Shown: positions 8,798 to 16,982, counted from the first letter of the stretch. The stretch is 64,000 nt of DNA from Euryarchaeota archaeon UBA256 (GCA_002494645.1 DACE01000029.1:39869-103868), one strand, 5' to 3'. The notes: a model not told the origin generated them from the sequence alone. Translations and numbers: made by a program.

Positions 8798-9361
8798 ATG
8801 AGCGACGGCAAGGACAATGTTGATTCGTCTGAAACCTCCAGTGATGGAAGCGTTCCATTCTACTCCAACTGGTTCATTATCCTCGGCGCTTGGGGACTTC
8901 TTTTGGCCGTTCTCAACATGTTCAGCATGGCACATCCAACTCAACATATTTCCTGGGGAGGCCTGCTAACCTTTGAAGCAACAAACGAAGCCTTTGGTGG
9001 AGCAAGAGATGGGTTCCACTTCGAACCCTTCGGCGATACAATTTTTGTCGCAGCCTGCTTGGCATTAATCGTATTCGGATTCAAACCAATCAATGATGGC
9101 GGCCACACGGCAACGTGGTTCCGTGGTCTTGTGGTCAACGACACATGGACGGCTTTGGGCGATCTGAGTGTCGGTGGCGGACAGCGAACAATGGCTGCTT
9201 GGTGCCTTCTGCTCGGTTTCGTGTTTTACTTCTGGTTTGGCATCCAATACAGCGGATGGATCGATGTTGGCGTCTATTCAGTCAGCATTGCTTTGATTGC
9301 GGCAGGATTCGCCCTTAATCACGCAAGTCGAGTCCCCCCCGGCGATGAAAACATCGATTAA
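8798..9361 (+). CDS. Hypothetical four-helix membrane protein
   Basis: Unrecognised integral membrane protein of about 187 residues. A polar Ser/Asp-rich N-terminus is followed by hydrophobic spans beginning FIILGAWGLLLAVLNMF, then TIFVAACLALIVFGF, MAAWCLLLGFVFYFWFG and VGVYSVSIALIAAGFAL, giving four predicted helices. An upstream GTG (8765) keeps the frame open, but ATG 8798 is preferred: an AT-rich TTAAAT element lies about 28 bases before it, as expected for a leaderless archaeal transcript. The last four bases overlap the end of the convergent glycosyltransferase gene. No conserved catalytic motif is seen, so no function is assigned. Confidence 0.75.
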   Translation: MSDGKDNVDSSETSSDGSVPFYSNWFIILGAWGLLLAVLNMFSMAHPTQHISWGGLLTFEATNEAFGGARDGFHFEPFGDTIFVAACLALIVFGFKPINDGGHTATWFRGLVVNDTWTALGDLSVGGGQRTMAAWCLLLGFVFYFWFGIQYSGWIDVGVYSVSIALIAAGFALNHASRVPPGDENID

Positions 9362-10482
9362 GGCTTGGAGCGAAAAAGCGGACGATGTCCGTGACGTCCC
9401 AACAAAGCGTCCATGCACCCTAAGATTGTGCCTTGCCATAAGGCAACGCTCCAACGAAATGTCAACCAACGCACACCAATCATCACGCTGAATTTACCTT
9501 TTGTGGAAGATTTCATCACTTCACGGTTCACAACTCCCAAAGAACCACACCACAAAATAACCTCATGAGCCGTTAATAGAAGCATCGAGATGACGAGGCT
9601 TTGAGAGTCCCATTGTTCAAATAAAACAGGTGTATTCATCGTCTCCTGTATCAGTGAAGTAAGGGTCGGAAGGGCAAACCCTGCGATCATGATCCAGATG
9701 GGTAAGAGGAACAGAACCATTGTTGAACTTCCGAGGAAATCAAAGGCTGGTCCGTTTCGTTTTCGTTTCGGATAATGGCGAAGAATTCGAACATGTGCCC
9801 TTGCGTCTCTGCGGCGTTTATGCAGAAAAAGGCCCGTTCCAGTTTCTGGAACGTGGCGTACAAGAGCATCAGGAGCGTACACGATGGTCCCTCCTGCTTC
9901 CAGCAAGCGTAAACTGACCTCCATGTCCTCAGCATGATACCAGCCTGGGTCAAAGCCCCCAATCTTTCTGAGAGAATCACGATGGAACATAGAGCAGGGA
10001 CCGTTCGCTAAACTCGTTCTTCTCGGCCTTGACCGATACTTTGATGCGATTTCGATCGAACGAATTCGGCTCACGAGGTCCTCGGCTCGCTCAAAAACGG
10101 TACGACCTGTTACTGCAACTACATCTTCAGTTGCGTCAATGGGTTTAGCGGCGGTGACGAGATTGGTAATCCAGTCTTGCTCGGGGCGGACATCGATGTC
10201 AGTGATGGCAACCCACGTTCCTTTGGCATGTTCAACCGCCCAGCGCCGGCCTGCAGATAGACCCAATGCGGCTTGTTGGTGAACATGAATGGGAATACCT
10301 CGTTCACCATGAGGGTCGTGCCAATGTTGAGCACGCTCCGACCCGCCGTCGGTTGAACCGTCATCAACGAGGAGAATTTCTAGATTGGAATAGGTTTGTG
10401 CAATGAGGGCTTCGAGGCATCCATCAATCCAATGGGCTCCGTTTCGCACGCAGACGGTGATTGAAACCAACGGGTAGTCCAA
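9358..10482 (-). CDS. Family 2 glycosyltransferase with C-terminal membrane helices
   Basis: A 374-residue processive-type GT2. The N-terminal GT-A domain begins PLVSITVCVRNGAHWI and carries the nucleotide-sugar motif LLVDDGSTDGG (about residues 36-46), a DXD-like DID near 95 that binds the metal, GPCSMFHRD, and HAEDMEVSLRLL near 185, where the Asp of the ED pair is the usual catalytic base. The last 120 residues contain two to three hydrophobic spans, so the catalytic domain faces the cytoplasm at the membrane. It probably adds sugars to a lipid or surface glycan. It starts at a TTG directly after the TGA stop of the CoA gene, in the same frame, with GAGGTG six bases upstream; translation is therefore likely coupled. 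Confidence 0.88.
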   Translation of the reverse strand: MDYPLVSITVCVRNGAHWIDGCLEALIAQTYSNLEILLVDDGSTDGGSERAQHWHDPHGERGIPIHVHQQAALGLSAGRRWAVEHAKGTWVAITDIDVRPEQDWITNLVTAAKPIDATEDVVAVTGRTVFERAEDLVSRIRSIEIASKYRSRPRRTSLANGPCSMFHRDSLRKIGGFDPGWYHAEDMEVSLRLLEAGGTIVYAPDALVRHVPETGTGLFLHKRRRDARAHVRILRHYPKRKRNGPAFDFLGSSTMVLFLLPIWIMIAGFALPTLTSLIQETMNTPVLFEQWDSQSLVISMLLLTAHEVILWCGSLGVVNREVMKSSTKGKFSVMIGVRWLTFRWSVALWQGTILGCMDALLGRHGHRPLFRSKP

Positions 10483-11502
10483 TCATTCCACCTCAAATAA
10501 TTCCAATAAACGACGACAGCGTCCTTTGGTTGCCAATGTCGTCAATTGTACCACCACACCTTTGCCGGGTTGTCCGTATACTACGATGGAGCCGATTGGG
10601 GCGAGAAGATGTGCATAGAGGGGAGCAAGGTCTTCTTCGCCATCGACATAAATCAGGCATGATTCCTCTTCATCAACGGCTTTTTCAAGTGCCTCAAGAA
10701 GGGATGGCGTCAGTTGGCCTGGTGGATTATTCGCGTCAAGATGACAGGAAAAGGAGCTCGGGTCTACCTGTTCGCTTTCAGAGAGGGGTGTTCGTTTTGT
10801 TTGTCCGTCAATGAGAGCAATGTCGGGGATTATGTCCATCTCAAGCATCGTACGTACCGTCACATCTCCTACTGCAATCAACATGTCTTGGCTTAATGAA
10901 CGGTCCTCTAATGCAGCATACATCGCTACATCTGGAGCATCTTCAGGGCCCTCAAAGAGTGTCCCCATTGGTGTTTTGAGTTCTCGGTCAAGACCAGGGT
11001 GCATCAACAAAATGTTGGCCGACATCGAAGACGTCACCCAAGGATGACCCTCAGTATCGATCTTACCGTTACGGATTTGAGAAGAACTGATGATGCCTCC
11101 GCAATGATCTGCAAGATGGTCTACTTCGATGATGTGCAAGGATGGAAGGTTGTTGGCATGGCGCAATGTATTGATGTGCTCGCATTGCCCTCTCGTCTCA
11201 GGCGTGGCTACGATACAGTCTGCAAGAGGATGTTGAGGTGCCGGTCCTTGTACATCGTTCAATTCAAACACCGTCCCACGACGAGGTGCATGACGTTCGA
11301 TCCACTGCAAGAGGTGTTCACGGCGTGTTTCGAAGGATTGGATGTTCGCTGCTTTTGAGTCTGCCATTCGGTCACTTGTGATGTGAATCTCAAGGTGAGC
11401 AGCTTGACGTTGAGCCGCATCCAATAAGAGGCGATGTCCGGCATGAAAGCGGTCAAAGGTGCCGCCGACCAAACATCGCTGAAAGCGGTAAGCGCCCTCC
11501 AT
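10483..11502 (-). CDS. Fused phosphopantetheine adenylyltransferase and GTP-dependent dephospho-CoA kinase (DUF359)
   Basis: A protein of about 339 residues joining the last two steps of CoA synthesis. The N-terminal half is an archaeal PPAT (CoaD-type): VGGTFDRFHAGHRLLLD with the HxGH-type nucleotidyltransferase motif at about residues 12-28, and the ISSSQIR signature near 140. The C-terminal half from about residue 185 matches DUF359, the archaeal GTP-dependent dephospho-CoA kinase family: an AVGDVTVRTMLE segment, DGQTKR, and VYGQPGKGVVV near 310. PPAT makes dephospho-CoA from 4'-phosphopantetheine; DUF359 then phosphorylates it. In most archaea these are separate proteins, so the fusion resembles eukaryotic CoA synthase in logic but not in the kinase fold. 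An alternative GTG start lies six bases upstream. It leads into the glycosyltransferase with no gap. Confidence 0.88.
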   Translation of the reverse strand: MEGAYRFQRCLVGGTFDRFHAGHRLLLDAAQRQAAHLEIHITSDRMADSKAANIQSFETRREHLLQWIERHAPRRGTVFELNDVQGPAPQHPLADCIVATPETRGQCEHINTLRHANNLPSLHIIEVDHLADHCGGIISSSQIRNGKIDTEGHPWVTSSMSANILLMHPGLDRELKTPMGTLFEGPEDAPDVAMYAALEDRSLSQDMLIAVGDVTVRTMLEMDIIPDIALIDGQTKRTPLSESEQVDPSSFSCHLDANNPPGQLTPSLLEALEKAVDEEESCLIYVDGEEDLAPLYAHLLAPIGSIVVYGQPGKGVVVQLTTLATKGRCRRLLELFEVE

Positions 11503-11562
11503 GAACACTGGTTAGGACCAACAGCCTTTGAGGTCATCGCAACATGATGGCATTGAGAAGAG

Positions 11563-11574
11563 GTTTTCGAAAAC
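11563..11574. repeat. Perfect 12-base palindrome GTTTTCGAAAAC
   Basis: GTTTTCGAAAAC lies between the 3' end of the RNase P RNA and the CoA gene. It could be a short AT-rich operator or a weak terminator element for the RNA gene; a separate stem, GCCCCGA (minus strand 11639-11633) with TCGGGGC (11583-11577), is an alternative 3' pairing that competes with P4. I see no other content here. Confidence 0.4.
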
Positions 11575-11604
11575 TGTGCCCCGACACCTAACGGCCTCGT
11601 TCAT

Positions 11605-11858
11605 CGTTTCCTCGGAGGCCTGACCCTCGGCATCGGGGCGTTCTGTCCGGTAGGGTGGTTGTCTTGAGGTCATCCTCTCGTCGTCCAAGGACCCATAACC
11701 TACCGATGGTTTACCGCATTTGCACCGGGAGTCACGCCCCGAAGGGTCATCCCAGTCTTCGATTTGCGGCCGTACTCATGGTGTCAGACGTCATAGCAAT
11801 GTTTCACAGTAGCTCAGCCCGATGTTGCAGGTACGGTAGCAACGGCTCAAGACGACTC
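11605..11858 (-). ncRNA. rnpB: RNase P RNA (archaeal type A-like), read from conserved elements
   Basis: The only non-coding gap over 300 bases folds as RNase P RNA on the minus strand. Reading 5' to 3' I see: P2 5' strand CTTGAGCC (11851-11844) pairing with GGGTCAGG (11626-11619) with one mismatch; a P3 hairpin GTTGC/GCAAC (11843-11839 with 11828-11824); P4 ATCGGGC (11823-11817) pairing with GCCCCGAT (11639-11632) with one bulge; a long P12 hairpin around CTGGGA/TCCCGG capped by a UUCG tetraloop (11743-11740); the conserved CR III GGTAAACC (11715-11708); and CR V ACAGAAC (11646-11640). The order is that of the normal molecule. CR I is poorly conserved by eye. It begins just after the stop of the winged-helix gene. 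Both ends are approximate, and P1 is not resolved. Confidence 0.75.
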
Positions 11859-11862
11859 TATA

Positions 11863-14370
11863 TCACTTCATCGGTGACTTTGTGGATAACCTTTGAGCAT
11901 AACTGCGACCGAAAAGGACGCGTCCGATGGCTTCGTCACCGTGTTGAAGGACAGCAGCACCTAGTTTTGGCCATGATGCAATGGGTTGAACGAGCCATGC
12001 TCCATCGCCGTGAGAAGATAAAATAGGAACGGGTAGTTGATGGTCGCGGGCATAAATTGCCTCGAAGAGGTCACGGAGTGGCAGCACACCGGGGCCCTCA
12101 GGCAACAGATGAATCCCCAGGAGGTCTTCGGCTGTGAGTTGGCATCCTCGGTGGGCATCTTCATGGCCGGGAAAACCGCAGTGTTCACCTTCGGTTCGGC
12201 CAAGAATTGCCAACCACGGCAAGGGGTGTTGACTCAACCACGCCCTTCCTGAAACCGTGTTCAATTGATTCACCACCCACTCGTTTGCATAAGGCAACCA
12301 CCATGAATTCGGTAATGAAGTCATGACCTGGCGTTGCAGTTCGGTGGTCCATGGAAGGTTCTGCACGAGAACATCAACGCCACGTGACCAAAGATGAAGT
12401 AGTGATGATTTGGGGTGAATCCGGGCGGCTTTGAGGCACGTGTCCAGTCTGGCATCTGTGAACTTGTTGTTTGGTGCACCAAAGAGATGTTCAATGACTT
12501 CAACGGCTAAGTAAGGCGAATCCAGCCACGAAAGAAGAGCTTGGTCATACAGTTCACGGTAATTTTCATCTTCGAGATTGAGGCTGGCAACAAGGGCCGT
12601 AGCGTACCAAGGACCGAGTGATGATTCATCGAGGGCTTTGGCGAATGAGAGAACTGCCGTTGGGGCATGTGGAAGCGTCGCCTTGAGACGCCGCAAAGCA
12701 AGACCTTGCCATTGAAGTGTTCCTTTGGCGATGGCTTCGGGAAGGTCAACCACATCAAGAGCATCAACCTTGAGTAGGTCTGCCCAACCTTCGGGAAGTT
12801 CGGTATGAATGCGTAGCCATCGTTGAGTACGTTCATCTGCGGGCGATGAAATCCAAGAAGCAAGAGGAAATATTGCTTCGAGTTCATTCGCCATGCGTGC
12901 GTCGCCTTCGGGAAAAACATGAAGGCTACGAGCAAGAGCATCGCCTTGCCTTCCTTTTGGAAGTGGGACGCTGAATCTTGCTGCCTCATTTGCAGCGAAG
13001 GGAGCCAATAATTCGGCAGCATTGCTCGGCATGTATTCACGGGGCGGCAAGGAAGGTTGTGCGGAGTCTGAAGCAGAATTGAGGACAACCGGTAGGGAAA
13101 TGTCGCGACCTACCTGAGCATATACTTCAGCGAGAACCGGGGAGGTGACGAGGTGTGTTGAATCTCTGGAGACTAAGGCGCCTCGACCTCGGCGCGTCAT
13201 GAAGACCCTGCACTTGGGATGAAGGGTGATACGATGTTGAAAATTCTCATCAAGTTCATCAAAAGGCCAGTCGATGACACAGGGCCACTGAGAGTGTTCT
13301 ACGAGGTATGAGATGAGTGCAGATAGACCACGAACCGACATACCGTAGGTATCAACAATACCTTCATTCAGTTCGTCAGAGGACCAATCAACGTCACCAA
13401 AATCTGAGACAATATCCTTTCTCAACGATTGTGGAAGTTTTGAAGCATTCTTGACCAAATCTGAACTCAATGAGGCGTACATCCCTTCAATCCGCTCCTC
13501 GGACATTCGTCCATGTCGTCCACTAAGCCATTGACGTAGAAGAGGAAGAGGGAGTTGACGGTTCCGTCGACCCTGTCCATCTGTTAGGCTGATGGCCTTT
13601 TGTCCCAAAGCCTCGACCACAAGCGAACGATCCAGTTCGTGAGGAAGGTGCGCGGTGATTCCGCTTGGAGGAAAGTAATCCAGCGTTGTCCCAGATATGT
13701 GGCCGAGACAATGTTCACCGTTCATGAGAAATTGAGGAGTTGCATCGGGCTGTGATGAATTTGAGAACCACTGGCCTTCAATCAATGCAGTCAATGGGGC
13801 TTGTTCGAGTACTTTTCCACGGGCGAGGCCAATCTTGGACGGAGCATTTCCAAAATCTGCGAGTGTCCCCGAAGTGCTAGCTGCAGGTGGTGTCGTTGGA
13901 GAAAAATCGCTCAAAAGATACCATTTGATTTTTTCAACCGAAAACAAAATCCACGTCCCCCCTTGATTTCCAGTGGAAAGTTCACCTTGGAAATTCATGG
14001 CGTCCGGGATGAAAAAGAGTGAAGATGTTGGCGGTTTGACATAACCAAGAAGCACGTTTGCTGATTCCGATTGAACGACAACTCCGCCCGTGTTTGCAGG
14101 AATTTCACTCACATGACGCTTCAATTTCTCCAATCCGTCCTTCTCCAACCGCTCGAGGCCCGTTTGACTCAGGTACATCGGGGCATTTCGAAGTCCACCG
14201 GATTCATCACGAACAACATAACCTGCGGTGCGTAATTGCCGACACGCAAGCGATGCGTGAGGCATTCTCATGTCAAATTGCTTGGCGATTTCAGAAACCG
14301 TACTTGGCCCCCGGCTCAACCAAAACAGGATCTTACGATGCGCTGCCGAACGAATGCTTCCCGACGGCAT
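11863..14370 (-). CDS. Large protein with N-terminal winged-helix domain, unknown function
   Basis: An 835-residue protein that I cannot assign. The first 75 residues are a MarR/ArsR-like winged helix (RKILFWLSRGPSTVSEIA, then ASLACRQLRTAGYVVRD, then a wing and LSQTGLERLEKDG), so DNA binding is likely. The remainder is soluble, Trp- and Leu-rich, with no recognisable catalytic motif, Walker box or membrane span; from about residue 520 it looks mostly alpha-helical and repeat-like (ATALVASLNLEDENYRELY, LLHLWSRGVDVLV). Start: GAGGTGA lies six bases before ATG 14370; the GTG just upstream is not needed. It is divergent from a small winged-helix gene across an AT-rich 270-base gap with repeats, and ends 12 bases before RNase P RNA helix P2. 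A scaffold or very large regulator is possible; that is inference. Confidence 0.7.
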   Translation of the reverse strand: MPSGSIRSAAHRKILFWLSRGPSTVSEIAKQFDMRMPHASLACRQLRTAGYVVRDESGGLRNAPMYLSQTGLERLEKDGLEKLKRHVSEIPANTGGVVVQSESANVLLGYVKPPTSSLFFIPDAMNFQGELSTGNQGGTWILFSVEKIKWYLLSDFSPTTPPAASTSGTLADFGNAPSKIGLARGKVLEQAPLTALIEGQWFSNSSQPDATPQFLMNGEHCLGHISGTTLDYFPPSGITAHLPHELDRSLVVEALGQKAISLTDGQGRRNRQLPLPLLRQWLSGRHGRMSEERIEGMYASLSSDLVKNASKLPQSLRKDIVSDFGDVDWSSDELNEGIVDTYGMSVRGLSALISYLVEHSQWPCVIDWPFDELDENFQHRITLHPKCRVFMTRRGRGALVSRDSTHLVTSPVLAEVYAQVGRDISLPVVLNSASDSAQPSLPPREYMPSNAAELLAPFAANEAARFSVPLPKGRQGDALARSLHVFPEGDARMANELEAIFPLASWISSPADERTQRWLRIHTELPEGWADLLKVDALDVVDLPEAIAKGTLQWQGLALRRLKATLPHAPTAVLSFAKALDESSLGPWYATALVASLNLEDENYRELYDQALLSWLDSPYLAVEVIEHLFGAPNNKFTDARLDTCLKAARIHPKSSLLHLWSRGVDVLVQNLPWTTELQRQVMTSLPNSWWLPYANEWVVNQLNTVSGRAWLSQHPLPWLAILGRTEGEHCGFPGHEDAHRGCQLTAEDLLGIHLLPEGPGVLPLRDLFEAIYARDHQLPVPILSSHGDGAWLVQPIASWPKLGAAVLQHGDEAIGRVLFGRSYAQRLSTKSPMK

Positions 14371-14520
14371 CACCAGTCACCTCATAATGAGCGTATTTTT
14401 TATGATTCATAAATCCTACCCTTTTACGCATTAATAGTTACATTTAGTTATTGATTTCCACTCGAGAAGTGTTCATTTACTTACTCGCCGCACCCATGAT
14501 GTAGAAAAAACACCGATATT

Positions 14521-14558
14521 TTGTCACCAATTGTAACCAAATCGTTGGTTGGGGGAGG
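14521..14558 (+). promoter_or_regulatory. Operator-like repeats and TATA box before the 106-residue winged-helix gene
   Basis: Two imperfect 10-base tandem repeats, TTGTCACCAA and TTGTAACCAA (14521-14540), run into an inverted repeat AACCAA-ATCG-TTGGTT (14535-14550), followed by a TATA-like ATTATATC at 14552-14559. An AGGAGG ribosome-binding site sits at 14631-14636, eight bases before the ATG, implying a leader of about 60 bases. The repeats directly abut the TATA region, as expected for an autoregulatory or divergent operator. The rest of the 14371-14643 gap is AT-rich, with no gene. Confidence 0.5.
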
Positions 14559-14643
14559 AACCATTATATCAGCGGCCTCGCTCCTGTAAACCAGCGGCAC
14601 ATAACCACTTGAGCCACCACATCAATGACAGGAGGAAAAGAAC

Positions 14644-14964
14644 ATGAAAACAACACGCATCCGTGAAAAAATAAAGAAATTTTTAGGCGACCGACCCCGA
14701 AACACCGCTGAGATTTTGGAATACATCAACAGCACCATGCGACATGGTACGACCAGCCAACAATTGGGCAACGTACTCTCCAAAGACAAAGACATCGTCA
14801 AAGTTGGCTACATCAAGCGATCTGGAATCCTCTCCGGTGGCTACGACATCTGCGAGTGGGCCACTCGAAACTGGGTTTCCGAACATTGCCCCGAGTGGAT
14901 TGAAGGTACGCCAATCATCGTCGATAGTGAAGGCAACTTCACAACCGGTACGACCAAACTCTGA
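14644..14964 (+). CDS. Small winged-helix/HTH DNA-binding protein
   Basis: A 106-residue basic-to-neutral protein. Residues 1-65 (TRIREKIKKFLGDRPRNTAEILEYI, then TTSQQLGNVLSKDKDIVKVG and a hairpin ending GGYDICEW) follow the helix-turn-helix-wing order of small archaeal regulators, in which the second helix pair reads a chromatin or operator site. The C-terminal 30 residues form a short acidic tail. It has the strongest Shine-Dalgarno in the window (AGGAGG), suggesting high expression. It is divergent from the 835-residue winged-helix gene and has tandem and inverted repeats upstream that could be its own binding site. Targets are unknown. Confidence 0.7.
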   Translation: MKTTRIREKIKKFLGDRPRNTAEILEYINSTMRHGTTSQQLGNVLSKDKDIVKVGYIKRSGILSGGYDICEWATRNWVSEHCPEWIEGTPIIVDSEGNFTTGTTKL

Positions 14965-15142
14965 GATCGTATCAGAAGCAGTGCCTCACCATGAGGCCTC
15001 TGTGTAATCATCCCACGAAGGTTCTTGAAGAGATTTGGCATTGAGACAGCGGTGCATTCGAATTGAAGTGTGCCATCGTCAACTTTCATCAAGCGAATCT
15101 TGACGGCGAGTGCCGTTGCTCATCACTGCAAATGAACCATTG

Positions 15143-15157
15143 AGCACGGAGCGTGCT
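15143..15157 (-). terminator. Hairpin downstream of the aldolase gene
   Basis: AGCACG-GAG-CGTGCT (as read on the plus strand) forms a perfect six-base-pair hairpin nine bases after the end of the aldolase gene. No T-run follows, so it may be a processing or stability hairpin rather than a terminator. In the rest of the gap 14965-15142 I see only a weak reverse-strand reading frame and no convincing gene. Confidence 0.4.
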
Positions 15158-15165
15158 TTACGGGA

Positions 15166-16119
15166 TTAGTTGCCTTCAAAGATGGCCATTGCTGCATCAA
15201 CCGATGCACCATCGCAGATGATGGCATGGCAAGCAGCGGTCATGCGGACAGCTTCTTGGGTCTCTTTTTGGTGAATATTACGTCCGGTTGCAGCACCCTT
15301 GCACCCAGAGATGTTAATTTGGTCGTGAAGGCGTTGAAGGAACTCTCTGGGAGGCAGTGTTCCACCTCCAGAGCAGATGATGCGTGTGCGGCCCGCGGCC
15401 TCGACAGCAATTTTGAACGATTCTGCTTGAGTCATGCCCTCCCACGCCTTGGGATAATTCACTTTGGCGAAATCTGCGCCCAGGCAGGCTGCAACGCCGG
15501 CTGCACCAGCGATCAGTTGTGGGTCTTTCTCATCGGTGACTGCTTTTCCTCTCGGATACATCCAAACAACAGAAATCATTCCTTGTTCGTGGGCTTGACG
15601 GATAAATTGGGCTGCTTCGGTAAGCATTTCATGCTCGTATTCACTTCCGATGTAAACGGTGTAGCCAATCCCAACAACGTTGATGCCGTTGTGGACCAGT
15701 GACATCACATCGTCCATGTCCCAAAGAGCCTGAGACACTGGATCCCGTTGTCCAGTTTTCACCATGTGGGATTTTGAGTTCAGTTTGACAAGATAGGGGA
15801 TGTCAGGGTTATCTCTTGCGTACATCGAAATCAAGCCGAGTTGTCCCGCAAGGACGCCAAGAGTACCCGCTTCAAGGGTCTTCGCTCCAATCTCAAACAA
15901 GTGGGCGGGATCGTTTGAGCTGAGAGGAACTGAATCTCCACCATCATAGAAGTCATCGTTCAAGTGTTCGATTTTTTGGTCGCACGCAAAGAGGTTCATC
16001 GAACCGGTTCCTGCAGTTGCAGCCCGAAGGTTGTCAAGATAAGTTTCAATCAATTCGTCAGGCACATCGCCCGGTACATGGAATTCAGACATGGTTGTCA
16101 ACCCCTTTGTTTTATTCAT
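15166..16119 (-). CDS. Archaeal class I fructose-bisphosphate aldolase (FbaB/DhnA type)
   Basis: TIM-barrel Schiff-base aldolase of 317 residues that interconverts fructose 1,6-bisphosphate with dihydroxyacetone phosphate and glyceraldehyde 3-phosphate. Family landmarks are ACDQKIEHLNDDF near residue 45, a central VVWMYPRGKAV, ADFAKVNYP, in which the Lys is the expected Schiff-base residue, and the phosphate-binding ICSGGGTLP near 250 followed by GAATGRNIHQ. The gene overlaps the upstream enoyl-CoA hydratase by ATGA; an alternative internal start (MSEFH, ATG at 16092) is equally plausible. With GlpX at 19228 it provides both fructose bisphosphate steps of gluconeogenesis within 4 kb. It could instead act on a related aldol substrate. 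Confidence 0.88.
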   Translation of the reverse strand: MNKTKGLTTMSEFHVPGDVPDELIETYLDNLRAATAGTGSMNLFACDQKIEHLNDDFYDGGDSVPLSSNDPAHLFEIGAKTLEAGTLGVLAGQLGLISMYARDNPDIPYLVKLNSKSHMVKTGQRDPVSQALWDMDDVMSLVHNGINVVGIGYTVYIGSEYEHEMLTEAAQFIRQAHEQGMISVVWMYPRGKAVTDEKDPQLIAGAAGVAACLGADFAKVNYPKAWEGMTQAESFKIAVEAAGRTRIICSGGGTLPPREFLQRLHDQINISGCKGAATGRNIHQKETQEAVRMTAACHAIICDGASVDAAMAIFEGN

Positions 16120-16982
16120 TCACCTGTGAAGTTGGCCACACGCTTCTCAACGTATGCGGCGATGCCTTCTTTGGCATCACTGCTGTTGAAGAGTGCTGCT
16201 TGGAGTTCTCGCTCGAGAGCAAGATGGTACTCGAAGGGAATTTCAGGTCCTGTTTGGCAAGATCGCTTGATGTTGCCAACGGCCTTGACTGCCTTGTTGG
16301 GTAGTGTGAATTGGCTGCACCAGTCGAGGATGTCTCGGCGGAAATCATCTGCGTCGCCTTCCCAGATGTGGTTGATAAGATTGCAAGCATGAGCATCTTC
16401 AAAGGACATCAATTCGCCCGTAACCATCATTTCGAGTGCCTTGGCCTTGCCGATGAGACGAGTCAAACGTGCTGTACCACCGGTTCCTGCGAGGACACCA
16501 AGATTGATTTCTGGTAGACCGACTTTGCCCGAATTCTTTCGAGCGATACGGATATCAGCAGCCATTGCGATTTCTAGACCACCGCCAACGGCATGACCGT
16601 TAATGGCGCAGACCACGAGTTTTGCGGTCTGTTCAAGCCGTGAAAGGGTCTCATTGGCGTGAAGGCAAAAATTGTACTTGAAGCCTGGTGTTACGCTGTT
16701 GAGCATTTGGATGGATGCTCCGGCTGAAAAGAAAGATGCACCGTTTCCAGTCAACACGATGCAAGTGACGCTATCGTCAAAGCGAGCACGGACAATTGCT
16801 TCGTCAATATCTCGCATCATCCCGTGTGTGTAGGTATTGGGTGAGCGGTCATTTGTGCCTTCGATTGGAGCCCCTGCTGAATCGGAGGTGAGTTCAATCA
16901 CAGCGATGCCGTTGTCGGTCACTCCGTAATTGACAAGACGGTTCGGCATCGGTTCGAGTTTCAATCCATAAAGGTCGCTCAT
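16116..16982 (-). CDS. Enoyl-CoA hydratase/isomerase (crotonase fold)
   Basis: Crotonase-family enzyme of about 288 residues that hydrates trans-2-enoyl-CoA in beta-oxidation-type reactions. The acyl-CoA oxyanion-hole segments are FFSAGASIQML and GHAVGGGLEIAMAADIRIA, and both catalytic glutamates of true hydratases are present (GLEIA and LPEINLG). The start at ATG 16982 is chosen over the GTG 12 bases upstream, since TTAATA lies about 27 bases before this ATG. It overlaps the aldolase start by four bases, so the two are translated together, an odd pairing of lipid and sugar metabolism. Specificity is not readable from the sequence. Confidence 0.88.
   Translation of the reverse strand: MSDLYGLKLEPMPNRLVNYGVTDNGIAVIELTSDSAGAPIEGTNDRSPNTYTHGMMRDIDEAIVRARFDDSVTCIVLTGNGASFFSAGASIQMLNSVTPGFKYNFCLHANETLSRLEQTAKLVVCAINGHAVGGGLEIAMAADIRIARKNSGKVGLPEINLGVLAGTGGTARLTRLIGKAKALEMMVTGELMSFEDAHACNLINHIWEGDADDFRRDILDWCSQFTLPNKAVKAVGNIKRSCQTGPEIPFEYHLALERELQAALFNSSDAKEGIAAYVEKRVANFTGE

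Noticed and set aside
11560..11860. SRP RNA, or a circularly permuted RNase P RNA
   Set aside because: A CCGAGGAAACG segment near the 3' end first suggested helix 8 of SRP RNA or a displaced CR I, but the tetraloop and asymmetric loop do not fit, and normal-order P2/P3/P4 pairing was found.
11655..12026. 123-residue plus-strand ORF over the RNase P region
   Set aside because: Arg/Ser/Cys-rich, with no protein-like pattern; conserved RNA elements on the other strand explain the sequence better.
12507..13088. 193-residue alternative-frame ORF inside the large winged-helix gene
   Set aside because: Same strand, shifted frame, Met/Leu/Pro-rich composition; no ribosome-binding site.
14841..15092. 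83-residue reverse-strand ORF after the 106-residue gene
   Set aside because: Its first 40 residues look faintly protein-like, but the second half is antisense to the winged-helix gene and no start context is seen; not enough to call.
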